From Amphiura filiformis (lineage: Eukaryota > Echinodermata > Ophiuroidea > Amphilepidida > Amphiuridae): a DNA stretch of 64,000 bases. The stretch lies in assembly GCF_039555335.1 (NCBI RefSeq), contig NW_027305497.1, positions 899,501 to 963,500 on the forward strand. Reading direction: 5' to 3'. The translations under genes were made by a program, and so were the position numbers. This document shows positions 10,926 through 22,100 of this stretch, piece after piece. Numbering within the stretch: position 1 is the stretch's first letter; each line of letters opens with the position of its first letter. The notes under the pieces were generated by a model, which saw only the letters and a list, made by a program, of their open reading frames with translations, made no database searches and was not told the DNA's origin.

Positions 10926-11334
10926 AATGTTACCGCACAAATTATATACCAACTAACATTATCGTACATTTGCAATGACCCCGAGGTCACACGAGGAATG
11001 TGTAAATATTGTGGCGCGAGCTATAAACAGCCCATTCAACAATATGATCATGGCGGTGAACATGTAGCTTCTGTTTTGATAACTCTTGGGCAAATGTTGG
11101 GGGTGAGAATCGTTCCGAATGTCCTGCGCGTATCCTGCGCATCATGAAGAAGCTCCTACTTCCGGTAATACCGCACACAATTTATACTGGTGTGTTTATA
11201 GTGGGAATATCTCGCCACAATATCCTTTGGTTGAGAAGGATATCGATGTACCGTACATACATATACTGCTAGTGTTTATAGTGGGCGAGTATCCGGATAA
11301 TCTCTAATCGGGTAGAAATTGTACCGCAATTATG
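10926..11334 (+). mobile_element. GTTTATAGTG-box element, copy 5 (ends missing)
   Basis: It follows the forward element from gttaccgcacaaattatata to tagaaattgtaccgcaat, then breaks off before the terminal repeat. Boxes lie at 11194 and 11274. It is the reverse complement of 9530-9555 plus 9947-10316. It differs from copy 4 by small changes, including 12 extra bases near 11090. Confidence 0.65.
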
Positions 11335-12232
11335 CCCTCACTCATATTTTACAAAAGTGCGACTATTTCTGAACATCTAACCTAGCTGTAATTTTAGGTC
11401 ATGTTAGAGAAATATATTTGCTAGAAGTTTGGAGAATACTTTAAATATTGGCCGGTTATTTTCACACAGTGATCTAGGCAAATGCATATACTTCTAAAAT
11501 ACGCTATTTGTAAAGGTCGCGCGTCAATTGTGAGAGCACTGTGTATTGTGTATAGGAAAACGGACAGTAACTGCAGTATGACTAGATATGTCCCTTTAAG
11601 TTAATTTTCTAACAAGGTTCAACTTTCTGACGGTGCGGTAGGGGAACTCGGTGCGAAGTGGAACACAGGACAAGACAAAACACCCCCATACAGTTATGTA
11701 TATGTTGTCCTCAATATACAAGCTAATGTATTTAGAACACTGCATGGATCTAGCATTGTTTGTGATAGGGGGCGTGCCTGGACCATTTTCTCAGGGAGGA
11801 GGGGGTTGACGAGAAATAAATTTTGCTAGTATATGACCGGATTTACCTTTTGCTGGCCCCTGGGAACGGCAACATGATTGCCATCCCTGATTCTTCGGAT
11901 AGAAGGAACCCTCCCCCACAACTGTAACCCGCAAGTTTTTTCCAAGCTGTCCTCATAATTCCTTTACCAGAAAAAGTGCACGGACATTTGATAAACATTA
12001 TAAATTTGCTATTTCAATGCCACATTCAGAGAGGGATGTACCGGCGTAACCGAACCAGGGTAAAATTTCCAAATCGCCCCACCGATTGCAATTTCTATGC
12101 TAATGAACAAAATTGAGGACAATTATTGTGTCCTGAAATCGTGCCAAAGGAAGTCTAGATGCATAGGCCTTTTACAACTTTTGGTGAGTTCAGTCCAGGT
12201 ATTTTGATCCAATTCACGAGTCTTGCTTTTTC
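11335..12232. other. No gene or clear repeat seen
   Basis: This stretch of about 900 bases has no ORF worth naming and no inverted pair that I can see. It is probably ordinary intergenic sequence or an old decayed repeat. Confidence 0.4.
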
Positions 12233-12904
12233 CCCAGCAAACACAAAACGTTTTCGACATCATTCGCAAAAGTTTATAAAAGGTTGTCAGAAAACGTTTA
12301 AATGTCGGGTTATATAAAGGGTATATTGAGAGTATAAAACGTTTTCATAAACCTTAAAAAACAGAAAACAAAAATGTTTTACAGAAAACGTTTAAATGTC
12401 GGGTTATATAAAGGGTATAAAAACGTTTTAATAACATTCCAAAAACATTCTTGAAAACTTGATACAAAACATTCTAAACAGAATGTTATTTTGGGGTTGA
12501 AAAATATTTTGCGAAAAATGTTTGCCCAAAATATTTTCAATAACGTGTCAAAAGCGTTTTCATGACCTTTATATAACCCGACATTTAAATGTTATTAAAA
12601 GGTTTTGAAAAAAAAACATTTTAAGAACATTTCTGTGTTTGCTGGGTTCAAATATTTTAACATAATGTTATTTAAGTATTGACACAATATTTGGCAAAAT
12701 GTTTGCAAAATTACTTTACAATAACATTTTTTGAAAACATTTAAAAATATTGTTGTAGTGTGTTTTCATACAAAACGTTTTAAAACGTTATCATGACCTT
12801 TATATAACCCGACATTTTAATGTTATTAAAACGTTTTTACCTAAACCAAAAGCCAAAATATAACTTATTTAAAACGTTTTTAAAACATTTTTGTGTTTGC
12901 TGGG
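12233..12904. mobile_element. CCCAGCAAACAC foldback MITE
   Basis: It starts CCCAGCAAACACAAAACG and ends with the inverse TTGTGTTTGCTGGG. A second right-type end (ctgtgtttgctgggt) lies at about 12632-12648, so it may be two overlapping copies. The interior repeats aaaacgttt, aacattt and the phrase tttatataacccgacattt in both directions. A single left-type end also occurs at 45006 (cccagcaaaaacaaagcg). It does not code. Confidence 0.7.
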
Positions 12905-13059
12905 TCCATGCATCAGAGGAGATGCCCTAGCACTCATATTTATGATTTACATAATAGAAAGGATGTAATCATAACTCATTTTTGAGATTCGGTTTCAAGT
13001 TCGAGATAAAAAAAAAGGAATTATAAGAGGACGTCCCGCAGATCTACTTACAGAATGGC

Positions 13060-13190
13060 TTTACCGAGCAAAATTCGCGCGGAACGCGCGGTATCGCCTC
13101 GTAGCACAGTGGTATAAGTTAAATAAGAGGAAATAATAATGGTAATAAACTCGTGCAATAAAACTGAACACCGTGCAATCGGGTACAGGG
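13060..13190. other. Spacer with a weak tRNA-like A box
   Basis: tagcacagtggtata near 13094 resembles a tRNA A box, but no B box follows within 80 bases. I do not call a gene. The rest of 12905-13189 shows nothing else. Confidence 0.2.
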
Positions 13191-13905
13191 CGTTAGTCCG
13201 ACACGCCGCTAGTCCGACACTCCGCTAGTCCGACACGCCGCTAGTCCGAAACTGAAATGCACTGCACCAGTCCGACACGCCGCTAGTCCGAAACTAAAAT
13301 ACACTCTGCCAGTCCGACACGCTGCTAGTCCGAAATTGAAAACCACTGCGCTAGTCCGAATCTGGAAAACACTCCTTCAGTCCGACACTGCGCTAAAACA
13401 CACTGCGCTAATCCAAAACTGAAAACCATTGCGCTAGTCTGAATTTAAAAAACACTGCGCTAGTCCGAATTTGAATTGGGGGAAACACTGCGCTAGTCTG
13501 ATATTCGGACTAGCGCAGTGTTTTTCAGATTCGGACTAGCGCAGTGTTTTTCAGATTCGGACTAGCGCTGTAGTTTTCAGTTTCGGACTAGCGCCATGGT
13601 TTTCAGTTTCGGACTAGCGCAGTGTCGGACTGAAGAAGTGTTTTCCAAATGAAGCGCAATGTATTTCGGATTCGGACTAGCGGCGTGTTGGACTGAAAAC
13701 TGTGTTTTTAGATTCGGACTAGCGGCGTGTCGGACTGTTGCAGTGGTTTTCATTTTCGGACTAGCGCATGCTTTTTTCGGACAAACGCCGTGCTTTTCAT
13801 TTTCGGACTGACGCACCTCTAAGTATAGGGAATTTGTGTTATTGGACTAGCGGCGTGTCGGACTAGCGGTGTGTCGGACTAGCGGCGTGTCGGACTGAGC
13901 GATGC
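13190..13905. repeat. Palindromic AGTCCGA array
   Basis: From 13190 to about 13500 the word agtccga recurs in plus orientation (about 11 exact copies plus variants), mostly as ctagtccga(a/c)ac... in units of about 20-36 bp with cactgcgctag spacers. From about 13503 to 13905 the same unit runs in reverse as tcggactagcg (about 14 exact copies plus variants). The switch is abrupt near 13500, so the whole block is one large inverted repeat made of two tandem arrays. The ORF at 13577-13816 is a translation of the array, not a gene. Confidence 0.8.
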
Positions 13906-14322
13906 ACCCCATGTTGACTACGGAAGCTAGCAGCCCCACCCCGCTCATCATGGCTGTCGTTCATCAAAGGCTGTTGGCAGACGAAGGGCGTTGGTTAAAA
14001 ATGGGGTTAACAGTAGGCAAATTAGTGTGCACTTCTTATGCAGAATGAAGAAATAATAAATACATGTAGTGCAAGTACATTCAATATTAGATGTGACCTT
14101 TCCATTTTTGCATGGTGACTTTGCGAAATTGAATGATATTGATATTTAAAACCTTAAAAGCGTGTTCAATATTCATTTTTAATAGAATTTTGGATCATTT
14201 ATTTGAATCGAAAATTCTCTTCATTTTGAATAAATTCTCTTAACTTGTTTCCCTCGTACACCTATTCAAAATTTGAATATATTCGAATTATTTTTGACAA
14301 GGTTATTTTGATTTGTGGTTTT
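13906..14322. other. AT-rich spacer
   Basis: No ORF, inverted repeat or RNA gene is visible. Sequence after 14100 is AT-rich. Confidence 0.4.
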
Positions 14323-14990
14323 CCTTAAGGGATCTAAAATGAGCGTTTATGGCGTTTCGACAGTATTTTTTGTGGGACATGAGAGCATCTCAGACGTATC
14401 GAATTGCATTCTGAATACGAAGCATGTCTTTCTGATATCCAATATTTTTCATTTTTGTAAATTACAATATAATACAAATTTTATGACAAAATATAAAAAT
14501 TGATATTTTTCAAATTTTGATATATAACAGTCCTCGAAGTAAATTTCATAAATCTAATGATATATTCTTAAAGTGTATGTAGCTGGGAGGAAAAGCCGAC
14601 GATCAATTGAAAATTTTGACCTTTCATATTGAAGATATGGATTTTTTCCCAAAAAGACCTAATTTTTTTGGTGTTTTGGGAAAAAAATCCATATCTTCAA
14701 TACGAAAGGTCAAAATTTTCAATTGATCGTCGGCCTTTCATCCCACCTACATACACTTTAAGTATAAATCATCAGATTTATAAAGTTTACTTCGAGTACT
14801 GTAAAATATCAAAAATATCAATTTTTAATGATTTGTCATAAAATGTGTATTACGTTGTGAATTTCAAAAAATCAAAATTATTTGATATCAGAAGGACATT
14901 CTTCGTATTCAGAATGCAATTCGATAGGTCTGATGTGCTCTCATGTCCCACAATAAATACTGTCCAAACGTTCATACCCCAGCCCTTAAA
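14323..14990. mobile_element. Foldback MITE, family also at 42675 and 58280
   Basis: The left arm (taagggatctaaaatgagcg...cagtattttttgtgggac...gagagcatctcagac) is mirrored by the right arm (gtctgatgtgctctcatgtcccacaataaatactg...agccctta). The arms reach almost to the centre near 14670, where gaagatatggattttttccc meets gggaaaaaaatccatatcttc. It does not code. Shorter members occur at 42675-42876 and 58280-58690. Confidence 0.75.
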
Positions 14991-15304
14991 CAAACAGATA
15001 TAGCACTTATATCACTTACCAAAAGTAATCGCCAGATAAAACACGAGCATGGTTTAAATGTTCAAGTTTGCAGCCATGATGGCCATGTCAGAGAAATGAT
15101 ATGTTGTAAAAGGGATCAAGCTGTTATAGCTGTGTTTACTGCAATGCAATACACGGTATTACTCAATCCTGTATTATAGCACTGGAAGTTTTGCAGGTTT
15201 CGGGAAATACAGCATCCTCAAATTACTGCAATGAACATCCGAAACGGAAACTGTTCCTGTTCAATTTCACAACATGTTTAAGCTTACCTATAATTAAATT
15301 AGGA

Positions 15305-15465
15305 AATTCTTGGCCAAACTGGAACATGCGCGTTGCGTCCATGTAGTGTACTTAGCGTGTACGCAGTGTAAGGCGCGTGTATACTTTCTTCTGTACCGCG
15401 CTATATTCGCGTGTGTTTATCGCGGAGCCACTAGCGTTCACAGTGTTCCAGTTTGGCCAAGAATT
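15305..15465. mobile_element. ~160-bp MITE, AATTCTTGGCCAAACTGGAA ends
   Basis: AATTCTTGGCCAAACTGGAA at the left and TTCCAGTTTGGCCAAGAATT at the right are exact inverses. The interior is CG-rich. The ORF over it (15310-15549) is a by-product. Confidence 0.7.
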
Positions 15466-15703
15466 ACTTCATTTGATTATAGTAATGTATTCCACGCAAA
15501 CAAATTAACAGCATTCAAGCACTTATCAATGCAAAATTATGAAAATTGATCTTCATCCGTGGCTTTGTCTTTTTTAAAGAGAGTTTTTGTTTGTTCATCA
15601 GCTTTCTTCAATCTCACTATTTGACACGTGGGTACTATTGAGTGTTTCAAGACCACGATCAGGAGGTATTCAGTGTCTCAGAATTAAGCCAGGTTTTTCC
15701 CCC

Positions 15704-16112
15704 CTATAAGGTCACTTCGAAAGGAGACACTTTTGGGCAGGTTATCAATTTTGAGGTTTTTACATATCTTAAATATAGAGATATTTTGCTCCACAGCGTC
15801 GTTTTCCCCAATGAAATCGAACATTCCTTAGCGAAGATATTGAGTTCGTAAGTTATGGTATTATAAAATTGGAAATTGAGATATCGGCCTTTAAAAATAT
15901 TATTGACAATGTTGAGAGTAGGAATTACCTGGCAAAATGTCTCAAAAAATACAATATGCCAGTTATATTCAGGTCTGAAACTATCATACAATATTTTAGA
16001 CATTAAAAATATCACAAATTCGCGACAAACCAAAATTGTGAAAAATCACCCCCAGGTAGATTTTTTGCTATTTCTCCATTTACGGTCCTGCCCAAAAGTG
16101 TCTCCTTTTGAC
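15704..16112. repeat. Foldback with GGAGACACTTTTGGGC arms
   Basis: aaaggagacacttttgggca near 15720 is mirrored by tgcccaaaagtgtctccttt near 16088. The inner parts are only loosely complementary. ORFs 15642-15851, 15704-16033 and 15876-16172 overlie both arms and do not look coding. Confidence 0.5.
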
Positions 16113-16719
16113 ATGACACGTCACATATTTGCATTTTTAACTTTTGGCCCCTGTGTGGCCAAAAAAAAATGACCACCCCCAAGATTTGACTTTTTTGCTT
16201 ATAACTTAAGAACGATATGTCACAGGTAGGTGAAACTACACTTTTCCTGAATACTTGAAATGAGAGAAATAATGTAGTATATGCCTTTTAACAAAATTTT
16301 GAGTAACTTTGAAATTTGACCACTGTGTTGATCTTTGACCTTGAAAATGGCCGAAGTGTCGGGAATTATTTTTTGTTAACATCTTGAATATGTTATTGGA
16401 CCATAAAAGGAAGCTAACAAGATTGGTTTGGTAGAGTCCGAGGGGTGACCATTAAACCCTGGTATATACCGGACTAATGTATGCGGCCTACTGTTCCTCT
16501 CCCACTCTGAACTGACCCATTCTGATTGGTTCTCAAGTGTTGGTCTTACTCAGGTCTGATTCTATTAAGTATCAGTTGGTTGAAAGTTTTGTCCACGATC
16601 TACTCTACTCTATCTAATTTCTATGATGTGATCCCCTGATTTAGGAATTATGATGAGATTAAGGACGGACCACTGTTGGCCTCTCCCTTTCAGTAATGTG
16701 TTGTTACAGAAACTCAGCA

Positions 16720-17826
16720 CTAAGTCACTCTGACAGGCTTGCCATTACACACGGTTTACTACAAACCCACAGCTTCGCACAGCTTTCTTTTGTATTCTTC
16801 TAGCCACCCCAACAAATGCGAGCAATCCATTCCTTATCCACAGTTTAGACGCCTTCACCGCATCTGCAGTAATGTCAGTGACTTTGTGAACAACTTGGAT
16901 GAAATGGCCACATTCTTCCAAAAGCGCAACTACCCTCACAACATCATTAACTCATCTGCAGAACGCATTCGTCACACAGATAGAGACACAGCACTGGAAC
17001 CATCTGCTTCTAGAGAAAATAATATGGACAGAATCCCTCTGGTCATGAACTATTATCCTAGCAATTTCCCATCCAGACAGTGGCGTAGCTGCCGGGGGGG
17101 CAGGGGGGCGATCGTCCCCTGGCAAAAATTGCCTATTTGGGCCCCCGCCCCCTAGTGCAAGGAAAAAAGAGGAAAAGGAGGAAGAGAGAGGAAAAAAGAG
17201 AGAAGAGAGAGGGGGAAAGAGGGAGAGGAGGGAAAGAGATATATTGGAATCCATACGATATGCAATACCATACGATTATTATCAAAAAGCCTGGCAAAAT
17301 TGTCTATTTGGGCCCCCGGTCCCCTAGTTTGGGCCCGCCCCATACAGGCTTGCCCCCCTGGAAAAATCCCAGCTACGCCGCTGTATCCAGAACATCATCT
17401 TCAGGAACTTCAACATTCTGCGAACCCATTCTAGCACCAACGACATCTTCAGCAACCCTCCCCTTACGTGATCGCGAACACAATATCAGAAATCACGTGG
17501 TTCGTGCTTCAGACCTGGCACCAATCCTTGTAAGAGATCACGATGTAAGTGCTGCACCCATGTACTTCAGGTCCCTTATGTTAAACGCCACATCACCTCC
17601 AGATTCACCTGTACATCTGAGAATTGATTTATGCCATTATTTGCAAACAATGACAACGTCTATATTGGTGAAACCAAAACTCATCTGTCTGTCCGCCTTT
17701 CCGCACATCGTAGGTCAATTGAGAACAATGAACCTGGTAAATCAGTTGCCGCACATTTTAACAGGCAGAACCACGGTTTGGAAGATGTTAACATCACCGG
17801 TATATTATATAGTTAGACTATCTTTT
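16720..17826 (+). mobile_element. Penelope-like retroelement relic (RT end and GIY-YIG endonuclease)
   Basis: From about 16740 the translation gives YYKPTASHSFLLYSSSHPNK, then IPYPQFRRLHRICS and a stretch ending near KRNYPHNII, the pattern of the C-terminal part of Penelope-like reverse transcriptases. From about 17631 it gives YIGETKTHLSVRLSAHRRSI, then AAHFNRQNHGLEDVNI, the GIY-YIG endonuclease pattern of the same family. The order RT then GIY-YIG on the plus strand fits one element. A hAT-like MITE (17078-17383) splits it. It is 5'-truncated and broken, with several breaks, and clearly old. The upstream reverse transcriptase core is not visible. Confidence 0.8.
17078..17383. mobile_element. 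hAT-like MITE, CAGTGGCGTAGC ends
   Basis: It starts CAGTGGCGTAGC and ends GCTACGCCGCTG. Flanks catccaga (17070-17077) and tatccaga (17384-17391) form an 8-bp target duplication with one mismatch, typical of hAT elements. The interior is purine-rich (gaggaaaaaagag...). It lies inside the Penelope-like relic, so it is the younger of the two. ORFs 17137-17832 and 16952-17254 run across both elements and are not genes. Confidence 0.8.
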
Positions 17827-17903
17827 GAATAAAGTGCTCAATCCCAAAAGGGAGAGCGTAAAAAAATTCAAAGAACAGACCTTACAGAATAAGCAAGTTC
17901 GAT

Positions 17904-18240
17904 AATTCAGAACAGAGTGCACTGTGGGTAAAAGTCTGTCGGGATATCACAGCCAGGCCTCACACAGTATTTCAATGGTGACGAACTTTGCACTTTTAAA
18001 AAAACCTTTTTAATTTTTTTTGCCAGTTGTTGGGTCTGATTGTCCCCATAGAACTCTTATATAACAAACAAAGATAGTTAGAACCTACCTTGGAAGTACC
18101 AACGTTGTAAATGACAAATAAAATCACAGGAATTTCCGATCAGTCAAAGTCCATTCCCACAGCCGTTTATGGGAGGATTGTGTTATTATATCCCCAAGAC
18201 TGTCCAGGAATATTACCCACAATGCACTCTGTTCTGAATT
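17904..18240. mobile_element. Foldback MITE, AATTCAGAACAGAGTGCA ends
   Basis: aattcagaacagagtgca at 17904-17921 and tgcactctgttctgaatt at 18223-18240 are exact inverses, extended by ctgtgggta/tacccaca and by further partial pairing inward. It does not code. Confidence 0.7.
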
Positions 18241-18309
18241 AGCTTATAGGTAGTCGTTACTCTGAGTTTCATGCTAAAAGGCAATCGTCAAACGACACGA
18301 TGAAATGCC

Positions 18310-18590
18310 ATGAAGGGACTACCATCTCTTGGGAATTTGATTGAATATACATTCGGTGTCAACACAGCCAAAGTCTATCCCAATTTTGAAAAAAAAAATC
18401 GAGCAAATTTTTTTCTTTTTTTTCAAATTTTTTCAAATTTACAATTCAAATTTGCTGAAATAAGAGAATTTGAATGTTTCTACATTACTTTATGGCATTT
18501 TAAAGAAAAAATCTGGCAAAAAAAAAAAGGGGTGGGTCATTGGGTAGCCGGACCTGAAAAAGGGGGTAATCGAGGTAGGACTCGTGTATG
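18310..18590. repeat. Dispersed repeat, second copy near 38290-38450
   Basis: gaaataagagaatttgaatg..., ttatggcattttaaag... and gtgggtcattgggtagccgg recur in diverged form near 38310-38440 (caaataagagaatg..., ttatggcattttgtcg..., gtgggtaattggttagccg). It is a dispersed repeat of unknown type. The ORF over it carries homopolymer runs and is unlikely to be coding. Confidence 0.5.
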
Positions 18591-18606
18591 AATAATAAAA
18601 GTTAAT

Positions 18607-18736
18607 AAATGCGTATCACTTGTTGCTTGAGACATTGTAAAAAACAATGAGATGTTGATACGTCTAATACAGACGCAAGTACGCATGCATTAATTATCTT
18701 GTACAATTTCACTCCCCCAACAAGTGATACGCATTT
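18607..18736. mobile_element. Short MITE, AAATGCGTATCACTTGTTG ends
   Basis: aaatgcgtatcacttgttg and caacaagtgatacgcattt are exact inverses about 130 bp apart. The inner words tgttgatacgtctaatacag and gcatgcattaat recall the hairpin inside 5454-6333 (tgttgatgcgtctaatgca) and the fragment at 42188-42272. Confidence 0.65.
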
Positions 18737-19167
18737 ACACACCTATAATTTGATCATAGAATAAAAGCCGATTAACTAATAATTCCATGCAATGACCATA
18801 TCTGAGATTTCGGCATTCAAAGTTCAACAAGAATCCTTAATTTATGGCAATCTAAATAAGCACTCCCGTTTACAGGAATTTTTTATTCAAATACAAACTT
18901 GTAAAGTGTCGAAGGTCACAACTTTGTTGACAAAGTGTACAGGTATACAACTAAGTTGTATTTACTCAACTATGATCAAAATATGATTCACTGACACGCG
19001 TGTAATTCCAGGCTACGATTTTATTTACGATATTATTTTTTTATCTTGCCTGGATATACCGCATGGTCCTGTGCAGTATAACCATAGATGTAGAACTTTT
19101 AACTTATCCAACTGTGGGTTTAATCATAAACGATTTACTAACATTACAAGTTTAATACCGTTTAGCA

Positions 19168-22100
19168 ATGACGGAAGCTGGTATTTGTGCTTGTACCATA
19201 CGTTGTTCTGTTCTGGTAGTTGCTGTAATATCCATATTACTGTATTTTGCTCTACGGCCAGCAACATTTGTAATAGAGACTGAAGTATTCATACACAGAC
19301 CAGCGGAAGATGTTTACAAGGGTTTGTCAGACTTACGGAACTCAATCACATACCACAGACACAGGTGAGATACATGTATGATAACACGCATAGGATCTGA
19401 TGATTATTCTGTCCGATGGAGGACATCATCTCTGGGGTTTTTTTTGTTGCTGTTGTAGATGTTTTTTGTGTGTGATCGAAATAGAGCCACTGAGACACCA
19501 GCCAGAATTTAAATACAAAGTGGTTGCTAACTTTGAGGAATAAAAAAAAATAGATCGTAGGCCACTGCAGAAACACTCACTCTTACATGCACTGGATAGT
19601 GACTGGATCGTGTAAATATATATTCCAGGCCAGGCCAGGCTAGATTTAATTTGAAACTAAGGGACCGTTCACAAACACTTGTTAGGGGGGGCCTGATGCA
19701 AAAAAAATTTCATCGCGAATATTTTATGCCCCCCCCCCTTTCAGATCTCCAAAATTTCAGCCCCCCCTTTTTTTTTTTTGACATGAAAATTATCGGTCAA
19801 CCCCATAGAAAAGCATATAAATTCAATTTTCCCAGGAAAATTTGTGGTCATTTTTTCAGCCCCCCTCCCTAGGAGGGTCCAAACTTTTAAGGGTTCCCCC
19901 TTTTTGCATCAGGCCCCCCTAACAAGTGTTTGCGAACGTTCCCTAATCGCAATCGAATTTATTTTACCAAATTGCATTCGCCCATTGCACTGTTCCGCCA
20001 TATACAAGGAGAGCCGCGATCTGACAGCATACTAGTATATGAATGGGAACTTGACCAGTCATATAACATTGTATAAAAATTACTTAATTGTGATGCGATC
20101 AAGCCAAATCAGTCGGAACTCGGAAATATTGATTTTGAGATATAGCCAAACAAAGGAAATTTTTCCTTTTGTTTCCTCTTGTTTTGGAAACTCTTAAATC
20201 ATGAAATTGCTCATATCTTTGGAACTGGTTGTTAAATTTCAATGGGGCTTTCTGCAAAATCCAGATATGTAAATGCTTTTTACTATCCTATAGGAAACTG
20301 AAAATTTATTATGGCCGAGTTCCGACTGATTTTGCTTGATCGCATCACAATTGTTCCTGTCACGTCTATTGTCAGTTCGAGGTTCTCCTTGCATATCGCG
20401 AATGAGGTCACCCATAACACCATACTAAAAGACCCAAGAACTCAATGTAGGTGAAAGACGTCTCATTTGCATGAAACCAAATTATGTCAATGCAGAGATC
20501 AAATTTCAAAGTTGGTAAAATCTGGTTTTAAAGCAATGTACGTATTCTTCTCCCTGCGTAGTATTATAGGCAGCGGCTTGTTTTTTGTTGCAAAAATATG
20601 GCCCGCACTCAATGTATGTGAAAGACGTCTTATTTGCAAAAAACCAAATTATGGCAATTATGCAGAGGTCAAATTTTAAAGTTGGCAAAATCTGGTCTAA
20701 AACCAATGTATTCATCTCTTCTCCCACCCTAATATATAGACGAATCCAACAAGCCAAGTGATGGTCAGAAATCTGTCGGCCATTACTGCGTCCCGTCTGC
20801 ACCAAATTGCTGTTGTTACTGTCAAACCTGGGTGGATTAAATCCGCTTAAAATCGATGTTAAATTGTATTGTGTTGTAAACTTTCATCATTCTTTTGTCT
20901 ACGTGTAACACGGGTGATGGAATGCAGTTTAATATCCCCGCCAAAACCACGTCATTTCACATTTTAGGTGGGATAGGCCCAAGGTGGGGCCCATCTATGG
21001 CTGCCATTGAGGTGTAGGAACGCGTGAAATTGGATTCGTCTATAGGCAGTGGTTTGGATTTCGGTGCAAATATATGATCCACCCCTTTACACGGGGAATT
21101 TTTAGAACGTTTAGTATATAGTGCTCTCCACGAACCTCCATGAAATGTTTTGTGGTGAAAATAAAATCTGTTGCAATTAGTTCCATGTTGAGAGATAACA
21201 ATGACTAGACTGCCTGGATAAAAACAGACCGGGTAAATGTTATCAAGACCGGTTTCCGCATCTCACTCCCCATGATAGTACTTTTCGAAGGATCCTCTTG
21301 AAAGGTGAACTTTTACATGTTCGAACAACTAATTCCGGTTCGGCATTTTATTATTTTAATTTACAGGAATCAAATTGCAGAAATATAAGTCCAATTTTTA
21401 ACATGTTGTCGCATTGATATCTCTTTTGCAGAAAAGAACTCCATGTTATAGAAGAAAACAAAGATGGAATACCAGAGAAGGTGTACGAAATAACAGATTA
21501 CATTCCTATATATGGCTCTCTAGAGATCCCGATTACTTATAACGTCACAATGGAATTTACCAAGTAAGTGTATTATTGGTAGGCTTACTTGAAGGAATAA
21601 AATTTGCATAAAACAGTGTGAGAGTGTAGTTTACATTGGTCGTCAAAATGATATAATAATTATTTGTAATCTATAATACTCTCTGCTATGCTGTATAAGC
21701 TACTTCAAGAAACCAGACATTACAATTTTTATAGTTACCATGCATCAAGCACAAACAAAAAAGGCCAATGAAATTTACAAGTATTGCCGAGAGGAATACA
21801 TCCCGGGTATACATCATTTGAATTTTACGCTGTATCGTCTTTACCATGGCGACAGTCCTGCATGAAGCACATGTCTGGTAAAAACAATTCTCAACTGTGC
21901 CCAATACTTTATCAAACAATGTATTTCATTCAATCATCATCATCAGACATGACAGCAGTGAATGAGTTTAAATGCGTGGATATATTTAAATTTGCAATAA
22001 TGTATAACAAATAACACTGATACCATTGTATAGGAAATTATCAATGCTGTCATGTAAAGCAGGAAAAAGAAATCAACCCTGAGATAGCGAGATAGTAATA

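Noticed and set aside
13577-13816. 79-residue ORF rich in ASPK repeats
   Set aside because: It lies wholly inside the AGTCCGA array and reflects the repeat.
13190-13905. CRISPR array
   Set aside because: The units vary in length, spacers are themselves repeated, the two halves run in opposite directions, and the window is eukaryotic.
17137-17832. 231-residue ORF
   Set aside because: It runs across a hAT-like MITE and a Penelope-like relic in the wrong frame for the endonuclease; the first third is low-complexity RKRE.
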